From Verticillium longisporum (Eukaryota; Ascomycota; Sordariomycetes; Glomerellales; Plectosphaerellaceae): 64,000 nt of DNA. The stretch is taken from the NCBI GenBank assembly GCA_019188255.1, contig JAETXT010000014.1:1116001-1180000 (forward strand), given 5' to 3'. Each line of letters starts with the position of its first letter. The stretch's first letter is position 1. The translations under genes were made by a program, and so were the position numbers. This document shows, piece by piece, positions 43,639-54,257 of the stretch. Under the pieces are notes generated by a model that did no database searches, was not told the DNA's origin, and saw only the letters and a program-made list of their open reading frames with translations.

Positions 43639-43892
43639 AGGAACGACGACGTCGGAGAGCTTCGACCGGCTCGCATTCCCCGTGCTCCGGACGAGATCAC
43701 TACAATGAAGCCCGAGTACAACGGGGAGACGACCCCCAAAACTATAATTGAAAGTATGCCGGCTAAAAGTGCCGGCCAAAAGAGCTCCAAACGGCGCTCG
43801 AGGAGAACAGCGCAGATTGCCCCGAAAGTTCCCAAGACGACAGCCCCCAGGATTCCGAAGAGGGCGAACAAGGCACTCATCTCGACTGCCAT
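43635..43892 (-). CDS. possible small two-helix membrane protein
   Basis: An 85-codon frame starts with ATG and has two strongly hydrophobic stretches, MSALFALFGILGAVVLGTF and FWPALLAGILSIIVLGVV, joined by LERRLEL. It overlaps the stop of the upstream plus-strand gene by four bases and lies antisense to its 3' UTR. The opposite strand is open too (43705-44034, Lys/Arg-rich), and hydrophobic frames commonly arise opposite Lys/Arg codons, so it may be chance. No family recognised. Confidence 0.25.
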   Translation of the reverse strand: MAVEMSALFALFGILGAVVLGTFGAICAVLLERRLELFWPALLAGILSIIVLGVVSPLYSGFIVVISSGARGMRAGRSSPTSSFL

Positions 43893-45048
43893 TCAGTCGG
43901 TCGAGAAAGTTGTGGGGGACGCTGCTTCAAAAACAGCCCTCCGGCCAATCATTGGGGCGGAGGCAGATGTATCTCCTCCACGGGCGAATCGATACGGTTT
44001 GCGACCCCGAAAGCCGAGGACGATCGCGGGCTGAGCGAACTGGGGTAGAGCGCGAGTATGGAGAGCGTGATCAAAGAAAAAATGATGTGGTCCGCGGCGA
44101 ATCTTGACACACACACACACAGCGAGGCGTTGGTTTTGACATTTTTTGTGTATCACCATGGGCGCGGCATAGGATCATTTCCCTCTCGCCCTTCGTCCCC
44201 GTGTTTATGGGGACAAGGGTGCGTCCAGCATTATATTTCTTCAGCTTATCGTCCGGAAATGGCATGAGGGCGGCCCTCTTCCCTTTGACGAATGGATACG
44301 CGAATGGTCTCCGGCGATGACAGTCTCAAGGACGAGAACGACATGTCGATGAGACCCAAAGGCAAAGTGCATTGGTGGGGGAAACAATCTGTGAACAACA
44401 CCGCGAGGCATCGTTGCCTCTGCATATTGTTCAGTGGTTTTCCCCCTCCTCAACCCGGAAATGGAGCGGTGCGCGAGAGCTCCTCTTTCTGCACTTTGCT
44501 TTCTTTTCTTCTTCTTTTCTTTTTTGTGCGATAAAGGGAGCAAGAGAAGTCTTTGGTTTTTTTGTGTTTTCTTTGCTGCATAGGCACCTCCGTGTGCAAG
44601 AGGCTGGTATGCCTGCGGAATGAAAGACCTTGAGAAAAAGAAAATGACTGCATCGCCCCTTGTGACGTGATGTTGCACTTGTGACCGTTTGTTGTTTTCG
44701 CCCCAAAGCCCGTTGGGACTTGAGAGACTGCTAGTCGAAGCGGGGGTGGACATTGAGTGGTATGCATACGCGGATGCAAGTCGATCCGAATGAGAATCTC
44801 ACGGGTATGGCTTCACAGACCTCGCATGCTGTCGACGAAATCAAGATGCTATTATGCAGATCATAGATCTGCCCTGCGCCCCTTTTGTCTTCTTCTATCA
44901 ATCCTTGATATCTTCCGGCCTCGCCTCTCGCCTGCGCCCTGCAGCGTCATATGACCACGTTGGTCGTCTACCATGTCCCCCCCTCCCCCCAAAGAGTGGC
45001 GCGTGTTTCCGAGATGCTAGTTTAGTTCGTGCCCCTTGTCGCAATCCT
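43893..45048. other. convergent 3' region, no gene seen
   Basis: Between the end of the large plus-strand gene and the aos1 stop. A short CA repeat (44106-44121) and T-rich tracts (44500-44575) are present. No supported gene apart from the doubtful membrane frame. Confidence 0.45.
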
Positions 45049-46565
45049 CTACTGCGTCACCACCGGCGCCGCGCCGACAAAGTCCATCCCGTCCATCGAC
45101 ATGGGCATCATCATCCCCGGATCCCCGAGCGCCACGCCACCGTTGGGCATGGCGGCGGGCATGCTCTCCGACAGGAGGCCGCGGCCCAGGGCGCCCGAGG
45201 GGTGGAGCGGGTAGATGTTTGCCTCCATGGTGTTTCCGTCGAACACGACCGTGTTCTGGATGGGCTGCTGCGTCTGGCCCAGGACGTTGATGACATCCTG
45301 CGCGAGCTGGCCGCCGAGGATGGCCGCGACGGGCGCCATCTCACCGCCCAGGCTCTGGAGGAAGCTGCGCAGCGTCTCGGAACGAAGCGTCTCGGAGAGG
45401 AGGCCCAGCTGCGCGTGCTGCGCCGTCGCCAGCTTGGTGAAGAGGCCGAGATCCTCCTTCGTGTGCCCCGGCAGGCGCCCGCCGCTCAGCGTCTGGAACT
45501 CCCAGAGAGCGCGGAGGCAGGAGAGGGCGGGGGTGACGGCGCGCTTGCGGCGGGGCGTCTGGGTGTACTCGCGTGGCAGAGATGCCACGACATCACTGGC
45601 GAGGTACCACGTTGAGTAGAGCTCGCGCTTGGTGACGGACTCGATGGTCTTGCCGCCTTCCTTCTTCGTCTGGACATCGACGACGCTGCGAGTACGAGTC
45701 TCGGGCCCGAGCTTGGTGGCGACGTTGCTGAGCTCTCTTTGGATGACGTAATCGTGCTCGATGAGGTCGGCAAAGATGAAACCGTAAAGGCCGTGGCAGC
45801 CGGCAGCGTAGAATGCCTTGTTGTGCAGACGAGTCGCTGTGTTGACAATGTTCAGGGTGAAGGAGTCGAGGTCCGTGGCGATGACAATGTCAAAGGCCGA
45901 AAAGTAGCTGGACCCCTTGGTCTGGACGCGTTCGGCGTCGGCGTGAACAACGACGCGGGGGTTCATCTTCTGGACGGCGGGAGCAGCGGCTTGGGCGCGA
46001 TTCTGGCCGACGAGCGAGTGGTCGGCGGCAAGGAAGAACTGGGAGCCGAGATCGGCCTCGGTGACAACGTCACCGTCACAGATGGTCAGGGAGCCGATGC
46101 CTGCGAGGACGAGGTTCTTGGCCACTTCGTTTGCGAGGGCCTTCATGGTGATGAGCAGGATGTTGGCGCCGCGAATCTTCTCCTGGGCCTTCATGCCCCA
46201 GAGGCGAATCTGGCGGTCGTAGAGGGCGATTTCATCTAGATGGGTTAGCTCGTGCTCGACAGCCGCAAGACGAGGGCAGGTGCTCGCTCACCAGCGCTGA
46301 TGGCGTTGTGCGGCATCGGGGGGATGACGCCGTTTGCTTGGAACAGGTGTTGGCTCGGGTCAAAGTGTTGTGTCTGTGCCAGTTGAGGCATGAACATTTC
46401 GCCGGTGGAGAGCATGCCGGGAAGAATCTCAGGCATGGCGCCTGGCGCGACTTCCTGAAGAGCCTCGGGAAGGACTTGATCCATCGCGGCGGCATGAAAG
46501 TTCTGGCTCAGGTCGACAGGAAGATCCTGCGGAGGGTTGTTGTTGATGTCTGTTGAAGGGTCCAT
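45049..46565 (-). CDS. aos1: SUMO-activating enzyme subunit 1 (Aos1)
   Basis: Exons 46565-46292 and 46235-45049 give 486 residues. The adenylation-type domain begins EIALYDRQIRLWGMKAQEKI, the shared start of Aos1 and Uba1 N-halves, followed by NEVAKNLVLAGIGSLTICDG, DLGSQFFL and AFDIVIATDL. ILGGQLAQDVINVLGQTQQP near the end is the crossover helix region of the family. Aos1 pairs with Uba2, which carries the catalytic cysteine, to charge SUMO in the nucleus; accordingly no catalytic Cys domain is present. The 91-residue N-terminal extension before the domain (DPSTDINNNPPQDL onward) is not part of the conserved core; a Met 27 codons later is an alternative start. The 56-nt intron has donor GTGAGC and acceptor CATCTAG. 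Confidence 0.93.
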
Positions 46566-47971
46566 GGTGGCGGTTGTGGTGAGATGGAAGGTGGAAGACC
46601 GCGGTCCTTCGAGTGGAGAAGTCGCGGAAACGCAAGTGACTTGTCGGTCAAGGTTCGGGATGTTCGCCGATAGTGAAATGGGAATGACCCCTATGCCTCT
46701 GTGCCTCCTGCAACTTCTCGGGAAGCTCAGGTTGTGGTATCCAGAATACTGTTGCGCCGCCTCGTTTGGTGACCCAGTGTCAGGCTGGGTGAGCTTCCAC
46801 GAGGGATGAGTGAGTGTTGAGGAGCACGGGTCAGACAGATGACAGTTGCCTCGCTATCAATCCTCAATGGTGGCCTGGTCATCGACTTGAGCGCACTTAT
46901 TGGCCTTAATAGTCCCTTGAGAGTGGAGGGAGGTGCTGTATGCTTGTGTTGGAAACTGTGATGGCGGGGCGAATACAGCGAAGAAATGGTCAAGACATGG
47001 TGTCGATCGACTTGTCGCGTTTGCAGCGGAGGCCCTTCATTGGTGTCTGTCGGTTTGTACCTGGGCGAGCCAAAGGCACGGGCCCGGCTGGGGCAGCCCA
47101 TCTGGGTCAGTTGCGCTAAGCGGGGCCACCTGGCGGCTTCCGAGATACCGCTGAGCCGTGACTGGATGACGTATATGGGGGGCCGTTGCTGCTTCCCTTC
47201 CTGGAGGTATCTTTGCAAGCACCTTCCATCTCAACAAGGAAGAGGCATCAGAGGTGCGCACCTTGCCTGCCTGCCACATTCTCCTTGGGAAGGTGCGTGT
47301 GAGATCACAAGGCAAGCAGTGCCGAGGATGGCAAGCACATTGAGTGCCAGGACTCTTGGACGACTTCGGAGAGGGACACGGTGGGACTCACGCATAGCAG
47401 CATGACCTTGACAATGGCAGCATGACCTTGGCAATGGCATCGTAGCAGGCCTGATTCACATCGAAGAACGAGTCTCCTCAACTTCGCTCGTCCCGAAGCA
47501 ACAGGCCTCTTGCCGTGTACCTACGGTATCGACCTGCCTTCAGCATCTGAGCTGAGAACCAGCCTCGACCATGTCCCAATCTGCGCAGGGGTGCATCTGA
47601 CACACATGGTACAGTCGTCACTAGCCCCTTCTAGCTAGACGCCGTACACGTCTACTCGCCCACGCTCGCACTTGGCCCTCCGCCCGCCATCAGTCACTCA
47701 CCACCTAGGTGGGTAGGTATCGGCGTCCTGAAAGTGGAGGGTGTACCTTGTTCAACTCTCGGCGCCCTGACGTCTACTGATCCCACCGCTCGTCACCGCA
47801 ACCTCTACCCTCTCTCCGGCTCAGAGTCGAGATCACGTCAAGCATCGCCCTGGCTATGCCACCACGCCCGACCGCAGACATCTCTCACACCTCATAGTCT
47901 TCCGAGAGGCACACTGCATCGGCCCGCTCTGCCCGTCCTCTCTGTCCAGCTGACCCCGCCCCGACCGAAGA
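46566..47971. promoter_or_regulatory. divergent upstream region of aos1 and the 48-kb gene
   Basis: About 1.4 kb with no supported gene. GGTACC-like pieces lie at 47518-47530 and 47703-47719. A short duplication, CATGACCTTGACAATGGCAG followed by CATGACCTTGGCAATGGCAT, occurs at 47401-47440. Confidence 0.45.
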
Positions 47972-49798
47972 ATGCCGCCACCGGCTTCCGACCACTGGCA
48001 AACACGAGATTCACAAGATACCGACTTTCCACCCCTTCCCTCGGATTGACGACTACCACCGCTGAGAGCCGACTTGGCTTGGGTTCGACGGACCATCGAC
48101 GCCTCGACAGCACCTCCCGGAACCACTCTCAGCCAACCCGTTGCCGACCACCTCTCTTCTCTCCTCGCACCAAATACCGTCACCGGGACCGACCGAGCCC
48201 GCTTACGAAGTTGGCAACAGGCTGCTGACAGGGCGTTTGAAGCAGAATACCACGAACTACTGAGTGACTCTGAATACTTGACCGCCCCAAACCGCCTTTA
48301 TAACCCCGCCAGCGCCAGTACCGTGCGGTTCCTTGAGCACCACCGGGACATTCAGCGTACCGCAGCCCAGGAGCTCGAGCCCATGGCGAACCAGGATAAC
48401 TCGCGAAACTACCTCTCAGACCCTTGGGCTGACGATGACGACGACCAGAGGCGCACTCGTCGTCGCATTCCCCCAATGAGGATGCACCCTCTGGGCGGAC
48501 CCCAGAGCGGCAGAGGGTCGTCGAGGCTGGCCATCTCAGCCCCCGAGGATGAGGAGGACGATCTCGACTCAGTCAGAGCCATGTGGAATCGCCGCCCTCA
48601 GCAGACATTTTCGCCTTCATCCCCGTCCCATCCTTCCATGAATTCGCCCGGCCATTTGTCCCCAGTTTTACGGCCGCCCGAATACGCCGATGACAGCCGT
48701 CGCCCCAAGCGACGCAAGTTAGACTCGGACAGAATCGCTCCAAGCTTCAAAGGATTCCGATACGGCCGGTATGGACAAGTCGAACCGGGCGAATTGACCA
48801 TGGAAATTGTCAGCTGCGACGGCGGGCTCTTCGCCAACGAGTCCTCCTACGCATACGAAAACATACTCAAGAACGACCCGACCGTGTATTGCACCAAGTC
48901 TAGCAAGTGCAACATTGTTCTGAGGCATCAGGGGGCAACCGTCTTCAGTCTCAAGGAGCTCGTCATCAAGGCGCCCGGGTCATGCAACTACTCGTCGCCG
49001 TAAGTGACTGACCTCGGGCAGACTCCCCCATCATGGCTAACACTGTTTCGCAGTGTGCGCGAGGGAATGATCTTTGTCTCCATGAACCAGGACGATTTAC
49101 TCACCCGAACGACTCAGTATCAGATACAGTACGCGCCCCCCAGAGCTGGTCGTAATCGGGATCCGCGCGCTCTGGCGCCCATCATATCGATACGTCACAA
49201 TGATGATGGTACGACCGTGACGCGGACGCGGCTGCGCACGAGGCCTCTCCACAACTATTCTGATGACGAAGAGGACAACCAAAGCACGGCACAGATGCCG
49301 CCCGAATTTGCCACTGACCCGCCGCCATTCAACATAACTACGGAATGCGACGAGGAAGAAAGCGATGAACCCATGACGAATATGTTCTATCGTAGGCCCC
49401 CCAACCGGATCGGTTCCCTGCCTTTTGAGAGCGACAGTAGCGACGAGGGCAACCCCTTTGCGCAGGACGAGTACGGCCTCGTTGATGCCTGGTCGCCGGC
49501 GGCCCGACGGCGCGACACGCAGAACATGACACTGGCCGAAGCTGCCAATGCACACCAGCAGGTAGCGCACGAGGCCAGCGCCGGGGGCAGTGATTTGATG
49601 GTGCCTCATGCAAAGTTTTTCATCGAGAAGGACAAGAGCAAGTGTACAATACGCTTTGATCCGCCCGTGTCTGGGCGGTTCATTTTGTTAAAGATGTGGA
49701 GTCCGCATCGTGAATCGTCGAGCAACATCGACATTCAGGCTGTGATAGCCAAGGGGTTCGCGGGGCCGAGATACTTTCCGTCAGTAGAGTTGCGGTAG
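47972..49798 (+). CDS. uncharacterised conserved protein with an in-frame UGA near its start
   Basis: Main exons end at 48999 and resume at 49054-49798 (donor GTAAGT, acceptor TTCGCAG). From the first in-frame Met after the block (48383) the protein has 453 residues, but 100 protein-like codons precede that Met with no ATG (DLAWVRRTIDASTAPPG through RDIQRTAAQELEP). The same frame further upstream has an ATG at 47972 (MPPPASDHWQTRDSQDTDFP) and then a TGA at 48047-48049. No GT exists between that ATG and the stop, so splicing cannot remove it. I see an acidic/disordered middle, a block YGQVEPGELTMEIVSCDGGL, and a C-terminal block FFIEKDKSKCTIRFDPPVSG with FILLKMWSP that looks like a beta-rich binding fold. 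No function is assigned. Confidence 0.65.
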
Positions 49799-50087
49799 TG
49801 CTCGGTCAACGAGGCAATACGAAGTTTATGAGAGACCATGCATGCATAGCCGTTGGACACCAAAGTGAGCCAGCTGTATGCTATTGTTGCTATCCAGCCT
49901 GTGTTTCAACATGAAAGGCATATTCAGCATTGTACACTATGGTTACATGTATTGTGATGAGCTGGTGATACATAGTACATAGAATCCTGGCCTAGGACGG
50001 GATTCGAAACTTCTCCCAGAGAAGATCCGAGGCACAGTTTGAAGGGCATGCCCGGAACGCCCCGTATGTATGATGCAGATATCAGCT

Positions 50088-51237
50088 TCACGCCTTGACG
50101 GCGTCCGGCTGGGGCGCATCAGCAGCCTCGCCGTCCTTGAGGACGCCCTTGAGCGCGGCGCTCGGCTCGTCGACGAGCTTGAACATGCCCCTCGGATCCC
50201 GCAGGAAGACGCCGCCCGACCGTGCGACGATCTCGTCGACCGCCATGCCCTCGAGGTCGCGCAGCGTGACGCGCATCCAGGCGACGACGGCGGCCAGGCT
50301 CCGGAGGTCGGCGTCCTCGCGGGCCTTGAACAGGTTCCGCCAGACGGCGGCGGCGAGGACCTTGTCGCTCTTCTTGGCGAGCCCCTCGTCGTAGGCGGCG
50401 ATGAGGCCCCGCCACTGCATGAAGATGTCCTTGAGGTAGCGCTGGCGCAGCGCCGACGAGGTCATGCCGTGGTTCAGGTGCATGACGCGCTCGCAGTCGA
50501 AGAAGAAGTTGTCGACGAACTGGGCCTGCATTGTGCGCGCCGCGTCGCGGTCCAGGCAGCGCATGCGCGCGATGATGAGGTACATGTGCAGCATGGTGAC
50601 GTGGGACCACGAGCTGAACGAGGGCGAGAGGCTGAAGACTTTTTGGGGCGGGTCAGCTTGTCGTGCTCGTTGAAGGTAAGGGGAACCCCAAGGAAAGGAA
50701 GATGGGGAGAAGTTGAAGGGGGCGAACAGGGGAAAACTCACTCTGCAGCCACGGCCCGTGAGGCGTGCCGAGCTCCTCGCCGTCGTCCGTCTTGGGCACG
50801 TTGTCGGCCTTGCGAAGGTCCTCGGAGATGGTGTAGGCGGCCGGCGCGGCGCAGGCCTTGTACAGCTTGTCGAGCTGGTTGCTGAGGACGTAGGGGTTCC
50901 CGCCGAGGTTGGGCTGGAACTTGCCGCGCAGGGCGCCGGCGAGGGCGCCCGAGACGGGGCCCGTCTGCTCGTCAGGGGCGGTGCCGGGGGTGCCCGGGCC
51001 GACGGACGAGGCGGGCGCTGATGGTCGCGTTGGGGCCTTTGCGGCGCGGCGCCACGCGGAGCTGCTGAAGGGTCGTCGTCTCGTAGACGCAGCAGGGGAG
51101 GAGGCTGTTGATGTCGGACTCGTTGTCGTCGTCGTCGCTCTTGTCAGTGTCGTCAAGGCGGCTGGGTAGAGGTCGGCCGTGGCGCGGAGGCTCCTGGCGA
51201 GGAGCCGAGTGTGCTGCCTGCAGCTTTGGCAGGCCAT
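50088..51237 (-). CDS. cbp3: cytochrome bc1 assembly chaperone Cbp3 (UQCC1 family)
   Basis: Exons 51237-50742 and 50638-50088 give 348 residues. The first 75 residues are Arg/Ser/Thr/Ala-rich without acidic residues up to about residue 75, a mitochondrial presequence. The ubiquinol-cytochrome c chaperone domain spans the join: TPHGPWLQ, then FSLSPSFSSWSHVTMLHMYL, FVDNFFFDCERVMHLNHGMT, RQRYLKDIFMQWRGLIAAYD and AVVAWMRVTLRDLEGM. Cbp3 with Cbp6 binds the mitoribosome exit and newly made cytochrome b. The acceptor was put at CCAAAAAG because a CTGAC branch site sits 14 nt before it; an acceptor 20 nt earlier (GACAAG) is also in frame. An in-frame Met ten codons upstream (51267) is an alternative start; the chosen ATG has the better context. 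Confidence 0.9.
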
Positions 51238-51695
51238 TGTTGCGGTGTACTGGGCGAGATATGGCATATACGAGGGAGTGTCGTTCGGTTCAAGCTCCCG
51301 TGGCTTTAAACTTTCGAGAGACGGAGGCGAGGTGATGGTGGTGGTGGGGGTTGAAGGAGGAGAGTCGTGACCACTACTCTGCGTGTCTGAACGTCATGCA
51401 TCTAAAAAAGTTCATGAACGCATCGACTTTCTGGAGCTGGAAACCCCATTTCCTAGCACATGCTAGCGCCGGCGAAACCACGGATCGGTGGGGTGCACGG
51501 GCCATCGGTGCTACTGTTGGTGCTGTGCACATGTTGTCTTTGGTGGGGGCGATCAGGGTCTCCGTGGGGGTTGCATCGCCTTGAGCGGGTCAGACAGGCA
51601 TCGAAGAGCAGTTATGTGAAGTTGGTATTGTTGTGTTGGTGTACAGGATAATACAGGATGATACAGAGGTTTTACATATGATCCCTCCAAGTGCA
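51238..51695. promoter_or_regulatory. upstream region of cbp3
   Basis: This 460-nt gap between the cem1 stop and the cbp3 ATG should carry the cbp3 promoter and the cem1 3' UTR. No gene or repeat is evident. Confidence 0.5.
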
Positions 51696-53104
51696 TCACT
51701 GGTACTTGGCAAATACCAAGGTAGCATTCGTGCCGCCGAATCCAAAGCTGTTCGACATGGCAACCTTGACCTCCTTTTCCTGCGTCTTGAGCGGCACGTA
51801 GTTCATTTTCGGCCCAACATTGGGGTTCTCAAGATTCAGCGTTGGCGGGATGAGGTTCTGCGTAGATTGTCAGCATATACTGCCTACATTTTCCGCAGTG
51901 GCTGGCCACTCACCTCCTTGATCGCCAGCACAGCAAACATAGCCTCAACAGCGCCGGCCGCTCCCAGCAAGTGCCCGACAGCACCCTTTGTGCTGCTGAC
52001 AGTAACCTCAGACTCGTCAGCGACGCCCTCATCGCCCATCATCAGTGTCCGAATGGCGGAAGCTTCGGCAGCGTCTCCAATCTGGGTGCCCGTGGCGTGG
52101 GCGTTGATGTAGTCAACGTCGGCCGGCCTGATGCCGGCATTCTTCAGCGCCGCTCGCATGGCCCTGAACGCGCCATGGCCGTCCTCCCGCGGCGCCGTCA
52201 TGTGATGGCTATCCCCGCTGCAGCCGTACCCCTTGACCTCGGCGTAAATCCGGGCCCCTCGCGCCCTCGCGTGCTCGAGCTCTTCGAGGACAAAGACGGC
52301 CGAACCCTCGGCCACGACAAAGCCGTCGCGGCCGGCGTCAAAGGGGCGACAGCTCGCTGCGGGGTCGGTGTTGTACCTCGTCGACAGCGACCGCGCCCTG
52401 CCAAAGCCGGCAAAGGTCAGAGGGTGGATGCACGACTCGGTACCGCCGGCAACCATGACGTCGGCGTCCCCAAAGGCGATGAAGCGGCTGGCGTCGCCGA
52501 TCGAGTGAGCCCCCGTGGTGCAAGCTGTAGTGACGGCGTGGTTGGGACCCTGGAGGCCGTGCTTCATGGAGATGTGGCCGGCGGCCATGTTGATGAGAAT
52601 CTTGGGCACGAACAGTGGCGAGACCTTCTTGTAACCCTGGCACAGATTTAGCTTCAACACGTCCCGAGCAGTGGAAGAGAAAGAAGGTCATCCCAACAGG
52701 CGGGGGATGCTCACGCCTTGGTCAAACGCCAAACTGGTGTCGTAGATCTCTTCGAGGTTGCCAATGCCGCTCCCGAGACAAACGCCCGTGGACTCTTTCT
52801 CTTCGTGGCTCGCCGGGTGCCAGTCGGCGTCGTCGAGGGCCATCTGGGCGCTGGCGACGGCGTACTGGGCAAATGTGGACATGCGGCGCATCTCTGTGGG
52901 GTTCAGCCACTCGGATGGTCGCCATTGCTCTGTCGGTACGAGGCCGGCGACGCTGCTGGTCATGTCTTTCCAGCGCTGGCGCGGCTCGAGGTGGTTCAGG
53001 GTCGTGATGCCCGACTCACCAGCCAGGAGACGGGACCAGGTGGTGCGAACGCCAACCCCGAGGGGCGTGATGGCGCCGAGGCCTGTCACGACGACTCGTC
53101 GCAT
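51696..53104 (-). CDS. cem1: mitochondrial 3-oxoacyl-[ACP] synthase (Cem1, KAS II type)
   Basis: Exons 53104-52715, 52636-51914 and 51857-51696 give 424 residues, the usual length of a KAS II enzyme. The start [19 protein letters not shown] is the family's beginning; an in-frame Met 11 codons earlier (53137) could add a short targeting piece. The catalytic Cys lies in [15 protein letters not shown], the two His in [13 protein letters not shown] and [15 protein letters not shown], and the C-terminal [15 protein letters not shown] loop is intact. It elongates acyl-ACP in mitochondrial fatty-acid synthesis, which feeds lipoic acid and respiratory-chain assembly. Introns have donors GTGAGC and GTGAGT. 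It is divergent from the OPT transporter and lies upstream of cbp3 on the same strand; both serve respiration, but nothing shows shared control. Confidence 0.94.
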
Positions 53105-54257
53105 TATCCGGCCATGCCAGGATTCTCTAGCTTTCAAGGTGTAAGACGAGCCGAAGAGGATTGATGCAGGAGAGCTCTGAGGCGATTGCGTTTGCAGTTT
53201 GGTGCCTCTCTTTGCTCACAGTCAAGAAAGGTAAGGTACCTTCAATGGCAAGGGACGTCAGAGCTTGAGGGTCGATGGTCAGGGATGAGCTCCGGGAAGG
53301 AATATGCTAGCCCCGATTCGGTCGAGTTTCAGGTCTCAACGCTACAACCGAACTGGACACTGTATTGACAGTGGCCAGACCGTGTTGAATCGCGGCCGAA
53401 GACCCCTAAAAAGCTAATCTGCACAGTGTGAGACATGGGACATGCGGGTGGAAGGGGCGGTGCTCAGCTTCACCTTCCCATCTCATCTTACCAAAAAGCA
53501 CCACGTCGTCTGTCCCGATCCTCGTGCTGCGACTCTACTCAAGGCTTCCTATTCAGCCATTGAGTTGCGTTACCTTTGAACATCGCCAGTATGTTCTGAT
53601 CACATCTTCGCATAGATCTCTGGCAGAGCTCCTGTCCACGACTCAAGACCTAGGCCCAAGCCCAAGGCTTAGACCCAGGCCACGTTTCGTTCTCACGCGG
53701 CTCGAGCCATACACACATTGACTTCACCTCAACTCACACGGATCAAACGCTCTTCTCTCAGCAGCGCGGCTTCGATTGCAATCTTGAACGCGAACCATAT
53801 AGATCTCCATTGCCGACGGGGACAGACTCTTCTTGCCGATTCAGAGTCCGGCATTCTGTTGTCCTTGTATACAATCCTTCGCCCATTGCTTGCCGTCATC
53901 TCCGCCATAATCACACCGACGATATCATGGCAACATTTTAGAACGCGACGTACTTAGCCTTCAAGACGACGAAAGCACCACCGCCACTAAACCTTGAGCA
54001 CCGCTTTGGCGACACTCCCACGGCGCGTAGTCACCTACAGCGCAGCCTTCGCCACGACACTCTTGGCTCCGAACACGACAATCACTTCATTTGTGGCTTC
54101 TGCGACGCCGCGAATTATACTAGTAGACTTTTCCACCACTTTCCCCTTCCTCGCCCAGAGCTCAACAGAATCACCCCCCATTTAAGCCTACTGCCTTCCA
54201 TGCCCGCGGGGAAATCGTCTCGTTGAATACATCTTCCATCTAAGTGGGACGCCTATC
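53105..54257. promoter_or_regulatory. divergent upstream region of cem1 and the OPT gene
   Basis: No supported gene in 1.15 kb. AAGGTAAGGTACCTT lies at 53227-53241, 125 nt upstream of cem1. A TAGACCCAGGC/TAGGCCCAAGC repeat-like stretch lies at 53649-53680. The long C/T-rich leader before 54258 fits the OPT 5' UTR. Confidence 0.45.

Noticed and set aside
49985..50030. tRNA-like B box (GGGATTCGAAAC) on the minus strand
   Set aside because: No matching A box or cloverleaf arms at the right spacing were found.
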